A DNA stretch of 14,205 nucleotides from Fidelibacterota bacterium UBA2125. GTDB lineage: Bacteria > Fidelibacterota > Marinisomatia > Marinisomatales > S15-B10. Below the pieces are notes generated by a model. That model was not told where the DNA came from, did no database searches, and saw only the letters and a program-made list of their open reading frames with translations. Of this stretch, positions 13,640-14,205 are shown piece after piece. The stretch covers positions 1-14,205 of the forward strand of contig DCXX01000071.1 of assembly GCA_002329125.1 (NCBI GenBank). Reading direction: 5' to 3'. Each line of letters opens with the position of its first letter. The first letter of the stretch is position 1. The position numbers were made by a program, and so were the translations under genes.

Positions 13640-13669
13640 TTGAGAAGCAATTGCATCTCTGCCCATAAT
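13640..13669 (+). promoter_or_regulatory. Candidate sigma-70-type promoter for the Asp-box protein gene
   Basis: TTGAGA (13640-13645), an 18-base spacer and CATAAT (13664-13669); each hexamer matches the consensus at five of six positions. It would give a leader of roughly 75 bases before ATG 13750. The spacer is occupied by an 18-base dyad, as expected of a repressed promoter. Confidence 0.45.
13642..13659. promoter_or_regulatory. Candidate operator dyad overlapping the promoter spacer
   Basis: GAGAAGCAATTGCATCTC is an 18-base inverted repeat; eight of nine base pairs of the dyad match. It lies between the -35 and -10 hexamers of the candidate promoter and in the shared region of two divergent genes, a classical operator position. 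The regulator is not identifiable. Confidence 0.35.
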
Positions 13670-13749
13670 TTCTTACTCTCTGTTGTGGTAGTCACGCCGC
13701 ACTTCCAATCTATTGGAGCGAGTTCACATCAACAACGGAGGATGAGACA

Positions 13750-14205
13750 ATGATGAGACGGTTCACCCATTTACTGATTCTTTTCAGCAGCTTTGTCACA
13801 CTACAGGCCGAAAAATATGACGAAACTTTTTTCAATAATTTCGAATGGCGGAATATCGGTCCCAACCGAGGAGGACGGTCTCTTTCATCTATGGGTAGTC
13901 CCGGTCGGCCCAACGAATACTACTTCGGCGCTACCGGAGGGGGACTCTGGAAAACCACAGACGGCGGCAACACTTGGTTTCCGGTAACCGATGGCAAAAT
14001 CACCTCTTCTTCTATCGGAGCTATGGCGGTGGCGGAAACCAACCCCGACATTGTTTACATTGGCGGTGGGGAGACGCAGCTTCGCGGCTCCATCACTCAG
14101 GGTGACGGCGTCTACAGATCAACAGACGGCGGTGAAACCTGGCGCCACGTTGGTCTTCGGGAAACACAGGCCATAGCCCGAATCCGAATTCATCCCACCG
14201 ATCCG
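13750..14205 (+). CDS. Secreted Asp-box (BNR/VPS10-like) beta-propeller protein, N-terminal part (3' end cut by the window edge)
   Basis: The open frame covers 152 codons to the window end. ATG 13750 is preceded by GGAGG eight bases upstream (13737-13741). A signal peptide of about 20 residues (MMRRFTHLLILFSSFVTLQA) is followed by FEWRNIGPNRGGR, typical of the start of very large bacterial propeller proteins annotated as sortilin/VPS10-like or glycosyl hydrolase-like. Two Asp-box motifs are visible, TTDGGNTW (69-76) and STDGGETW (124-131), each after a GGGLWK or GDGVYR strand. Full-length relatives usually have about 1000 residues. No enzymatic activity can be claimed. The gene is divergent from the TPR gene and probably shares the control region at 13608-13669. 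Confidence 0.88.
   Translation, partial: MMRRFTHLLILFSSFVTLQAEKYDETFFNNFEWRNIGPNRGGRSLSSMGSPGRPNEYYFGATGGGLWKTTDGGNTWFPVTDGKITSSSIGAMAVAETNPDIVYIGGGETQLRGSITQGDGVYRSTDGGETWRHVGLRETQAIARIRIHPTDP

Noticed and set aside
13742..13753. Three-codon leader ORF (ATG AGA CAA TGA) overlapping the start of the Asp-box gene
   Set aside because: The GGAGG site directly abuts this ATG, too close for initiation, whereas its spacing to ATG 13750 is ideal.

Overview
The window looks like a chromosomal piece of a bacterium from the FCB superphylum. Candidatus Marinimicrobia (SAR406) or a close relative is my best guess, with moderate confidence. The reasons are a TonB-dependent receptor with an N-terminal carboxypeptidase-regulatory domain, a PorZ-like propeller protein with a type IX-style C-terminal domain, a FlgO/TolB-TPR membrane protein and a large Asp-box (BNR/VPS10-like) secreted protein. 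GC is roughly half. TGA is used as an ordinary stop by several genes here, so it is not globally reassigned. I see no tRNA, rRNA, IS element, phage gene or CRISPR array.

Layout. (1) 1-659, plus strand: the C-terminal part of msrA (cut by the left edge) overlapped by an Mth938-domain gene. (2) 664-3132, minus strand: a TonB-dependent receptor under a clear TPP (THI-box) riboswitch, so its likely substrate is thiamin or a thiamin precursor. Its ribosome binding site is inside the aptamer and its start codon can be buried in an extended P1 helix. (3) 3232-6168, plus strand: an OPT-family transporter directly abutting an adenosine deaminase. (4) 6241-9759, minus strand: a membrane site-2 protease followed by a PorZ-like two-propeller protein with a calcium-repeat insert. 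(5) 9812-10248, plus strand: a small secreted protein behind a strong-looking promoter whose predicted transcription start falls on the start codon, suggesting a leaderless mRNA. (6) 10254-13564, minus strand: a cluster that starts with a FlgO/TolB-TPR membrane protein, then an AhpD-like gene with an in-frame TGA, then two short membrane-protein genes (54 and 37 residues) and a 164-residue secreted protein. (7) 13565-14205: a divergent control region with a promoter and dyads, then the beginning of an Asp-box propeller gene cut by the right edge.

The most important observation is at 11108-11656. Two apparently separate ORFs are one reading frame interrupted by TGA exactly where the AhpD family has the second cysteine of its CxxC redox motif. 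A short G-loop hairpin lies at bacterial-SECIS distance downstream of that TGA. This is best read as a selenocysteine (CxxU) AhpD-like peroxidase or thiol oxidoreductase. Its natural stop codon overlaps the start of the 54-residue membrane protein in an ATGA junction, so selenium-dependent read-through may also set expression of that small protein.
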